Part shown: positions 62,592 to 64,000 of the stretch, one piece after another | Layout: the number at the start of each line of letters is the position of its first letter | How positions within the stretch are numbered: position 1 is the first letter of the stretch | Assembly (NCBI RefSeq): GCF_018449775.1 | Contig: NZ_JAAVVB010000002.1 | Coordinates: forward strand, 558,001-622,000 | Direction: 5' to 3' | Source of the DNA: Mucilaginibacter sp. dw_454 | GTDB taxonomy: Bacteria; Bacteroidota; Bacteroidia; Sphingobacteriales; Sphingobacteriaceae | Length of the DNA: 64,000 nt | Position numbers and translations under genes: made by a program | Notes under the pieces: model-generated | The model's input: the letters and a program-made list of their open reading frames with translations, nothing else | The model's database searches: none | What the model was told of the DNA's origin: nothing

Positions 62592-63881
62592 ATGACAACA
62601 GCTCAGCTTCCGCCACAGCAAATCAAAAAAACAGTCAACCCTATAGTTATTATTGGGGCGCTCTTTTTTGTTTTTGGTTTTGTTACCTGGCTAAATGGTA
62701 CACTCATTCCTTTTTTGCAGCTGGCTTGCCAACTCAATACTTCGCAGGCTTTGCTGGTAACATCGGCGTTTTATATGGCTTATTTCTTTCTGTCGATACC
62801 ATCATCGCATATCCTGAAAAGAACGGGCTTCAAAAATGGTATGTCGCTTGGTTTATTTGTTATGGCTATTGGGGCGTTGATATTTATACCGGCTGCTAAT
62901 ACCCGTACGTTTTCACTGTTTTTAATCGGACTTTTTGTACAGGGGATGGGTTTGTCATTACTACAAACTGCATCTAACCCATACATAGCCATTGTAGGCC
63001 CTATTGAAAGTGCTGCACAACGTATCAGTATAATGGGTATCTGTAACAAGGCAGCCGGAGCGCTTAGCCCGTTGATATTAAGTGCATTGGTGCTAAAAGG
63101 CGCACAGGGTATTGAAAATCAACTAAAAACAATTACAAACGCAGCTCAAAAAGAGGCTTTATTGAGTCAGTTGGCAATGCGTGTAGTATTACCATATGTA
63201 ATTATAGCCGTAGTGTTGACTACGCTGGCGTTATTGGTTAAATATTCATCGCTGCCAGAGATTAATACCGAGAAAGACCATGTTGATGGAAACGGAGCAG
63301 TTGTAGCTTCCAGAACCAGCATCTTTAAGCATCGTAACCTTACTTTAGGTGTGTTGTGTCTCTTTCTCTATGTAGGGGTTGAAGTTATGGCGGGCGACGT
63401 GATTGGCACCTACGGCAAGTCATTAGGTATGAGCCTTGATCAAACCAAGATTTTTACCTCTTATACGCTTGCGTCAATGGTGGTAGGCTATATTATCGGT
63501 ATAGCAACCATTCCTAAATATATAAGCCAGGAAAAAGCTTTGATGATCTCGGCCATTGTTGGTATCTTGTTTAGCATTGCAGCTTACCTTACCCATGGCT
63601 ATATCAGTATTGTATTTATAGCGCTGTTGGGTTTTGCTAACTCGCTAATGTGGCCTGCCATTTTTCCGCTGGCCATAAAAGGGTTGGGTAAATATACCAA
63701 ATTGGGTTCGGCCCTGTTGGTTATGGGTATAGCAGGAGGGGCCGTACTGCCGCAGGTTTATGCAGCTTTAGCTAAATCGTTGCCAACGCAACTGGCGTTT
63801 TTATGCACGGTAGTGCCCTGTTACGCTTATATATGTTATTACGCTGTTTCGGGTCATAAGGATACTCTGGGCAAAGCTTAA
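62592..63881 (+). CDS. FHS-family MFS sugar symporter (NagP/FucP-like)
   Basis: 429 residues with about 12 membrane segments. LFFVFGFVTWLNGTLIPFLQ is the FHS family opening, and GLSLLQTASNPYIAIVGP and the following R-x-S-I-M-G-I-C-N-K are family signatures. The second helix region differs from that of the protein at 4079 (WLNGTL rather than FLHNIN), which is the pattern of the glucose/galactose/GlcNAc (GluP/NagP) branch. It would carry the released monosaccharide, probably GlcNAc or GalNAc, across the inner membrane. It follows the surface lipoproteins after a terminator. Confidence 0.85.
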   Translation: MTTAQLPPQQIKKTVNPIVIIGALFFVFGFVTWLNGTLIPFLQLACQLNTSQALLVTSAFYMAYFFLSIPSSHILKRTGFKNGMSLGLFVMAIGALIFIPAANTRTFSLFLIGLFVQGMGLSLLQTASNPYIAIVGPIESAAQRISIMGICNKAAGALSPLILSALVLKGAQGIENQLKTITNAAQKEALLSQLAMRVVLPYVIIAVVLTTLALLVKYSSLPEINTEKDHVDGNGAVVASRTSIFKHRNLTLGVLCLFLYVGVEVMAGDVIGTYGKSLGMSLDQTKIFTSYTLASMVVGYIIGIATIPKYISQEKALMISAIVGILFSIAAYLTHGYISIVFIALLGFANSLMWPAIFPLAIKGLGKYTKLGSALLVMGIAGGAVLPQVYAALAKSLPTQLAFLCTVVPCYAYICYYAVSGHKDTLGKA

Positions 63882-63940
63882 ATAAATAAAAATCAATATC
63901 ATTCGCCTCAACGGATGGTATATCAATTTATACACTGAAT

Positions 63941-64000
63941 ATGGAAAGAAGAACATTTTTAAGAACCGGTGCAATTGCCGCTGCAGGTATAACCATACTG
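63941..64000 (+). CDS. N-terminus of a Tat-exported protein (cut by window end)
   Basis: Twenty residues are visible: MERRTFLRTGAIAAAGITIL, a clear twin-arginine leader, 59 bp after the symporter stop. The protein is probably a folded cofactor- or metal-containing periplasmic enzyme. GH109-type NAD-dependent alpha-N-acetylgalactosaminidases commonly carry such leaders and would suit this locus, but nothing in the visible part identifies the family. Confidence 0.75.
   Translation, partial: MERRTFLRTGAIAAAGITIL

Noticed and set aside
62534..62899. 121-residue frame overlapping the NagP-like symporter gene
   Set aside because: Out-of-frame shadow of a well-supported MFS gene.

Overview
The window looks like part of a chromosome of a soil or plant-associated Bacteroidota, most likely Sphingobacteriaceae (Mucilaginibacter/Pedobacter type). 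The evidence is two SusC/SusD pairs, an ECF sigma/FecR/STN-receptor cascade, a type IX secretion (T9SS) cargo beside a PorP/SprF protein, promoter elements of the TAnnTTTG type, and many palindromic intergenic repeats. No rRNA, tRNA, CRISPR array, insertion sequence or prophage was seen. The first and last genes are cut by the window edges.

Region A (1-12.5 kb) is a sugar-acid style catabolic locus. It holds a GH92 enzyme (5'-truncated), a GH28 enzyme, a LacI-type regulator, and then a + strand series: FucP-like symporter, mutarotase, SDR, FAH-family hydrolase, amidohydrolase lactonase, second SDR, GH43 enzyme and a secreted FAD oxidoreductase. Together these fit the oxidative (non-phosphorylating) breakdown of L-fucose or a related 6-deoxy or hexose sugar, except that no sugar-acid dehydratase is in the window. 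Four different palindromic repeats fill four gaps of this series. A shared sequence (ATCGGTAACG + TTGC) lies before GH28 and between the LacI gene and fucP.

Region B (12.5-31.8 kb) has an ECF sigma factor, an FtsX-type permease inserted on the opposite strand, FecR, an STN-bearing SusC, SusD and a large zinc metalloprotease. Housekeeping or accessory genes follow: DUF1810 (upstream of the sigma gene), DUF2911, a Tat-exported phosphoesterase, a HopJ-family protein, a YeiH-type transporter with a small Cys protein, and an SDR. Region C (31.8-41.2 kb) has a PorP/SprF protein, a 1443-residue T9SS type B cargo, and a response regulator with a hybrid-architecture propeller histidine kinase.

Region D (41.5-64 kb) is the most interesting part. 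A LacI-family regulator is followed by three transcription units, and each (plus a CBM9-like gene) is preceded by a palindrome GTGT-N-CG-N-ACAC. At two promoters this palindrome sits exactly 12 nt upstream of a perfect TATATTTG -7 element. The genes are a CBM9-like protein, an HGSNAT/DUF5009 transmembrane acetyltransferase, two DUF4874/DUF4832 proteins, GalE, a GH36-like enzyme, two NahK-like N-acetylhexosamine 1-kinases, a NagB-PIG-L fusion, a GlmM-type mutase, SusC/SusD, a PKD/CBM9 lipoprotein, a NagP/FucP-like symporter and a Tat-signal protein cut by the window end. I infer a locus for an amino-sugar polymer (GalNAc/GalN is the best guess). Terminal amino sugars would be N-acetylated in the periplasm and imported. 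In the cytosol they would be phosphorylated at C1, isomerised to the 6-phosphate, deacetylated by PIG-L instead of NagA, and deaminated. The DUF4874/DUF4832 proteins are candidates for an undescribed glycosidase family.
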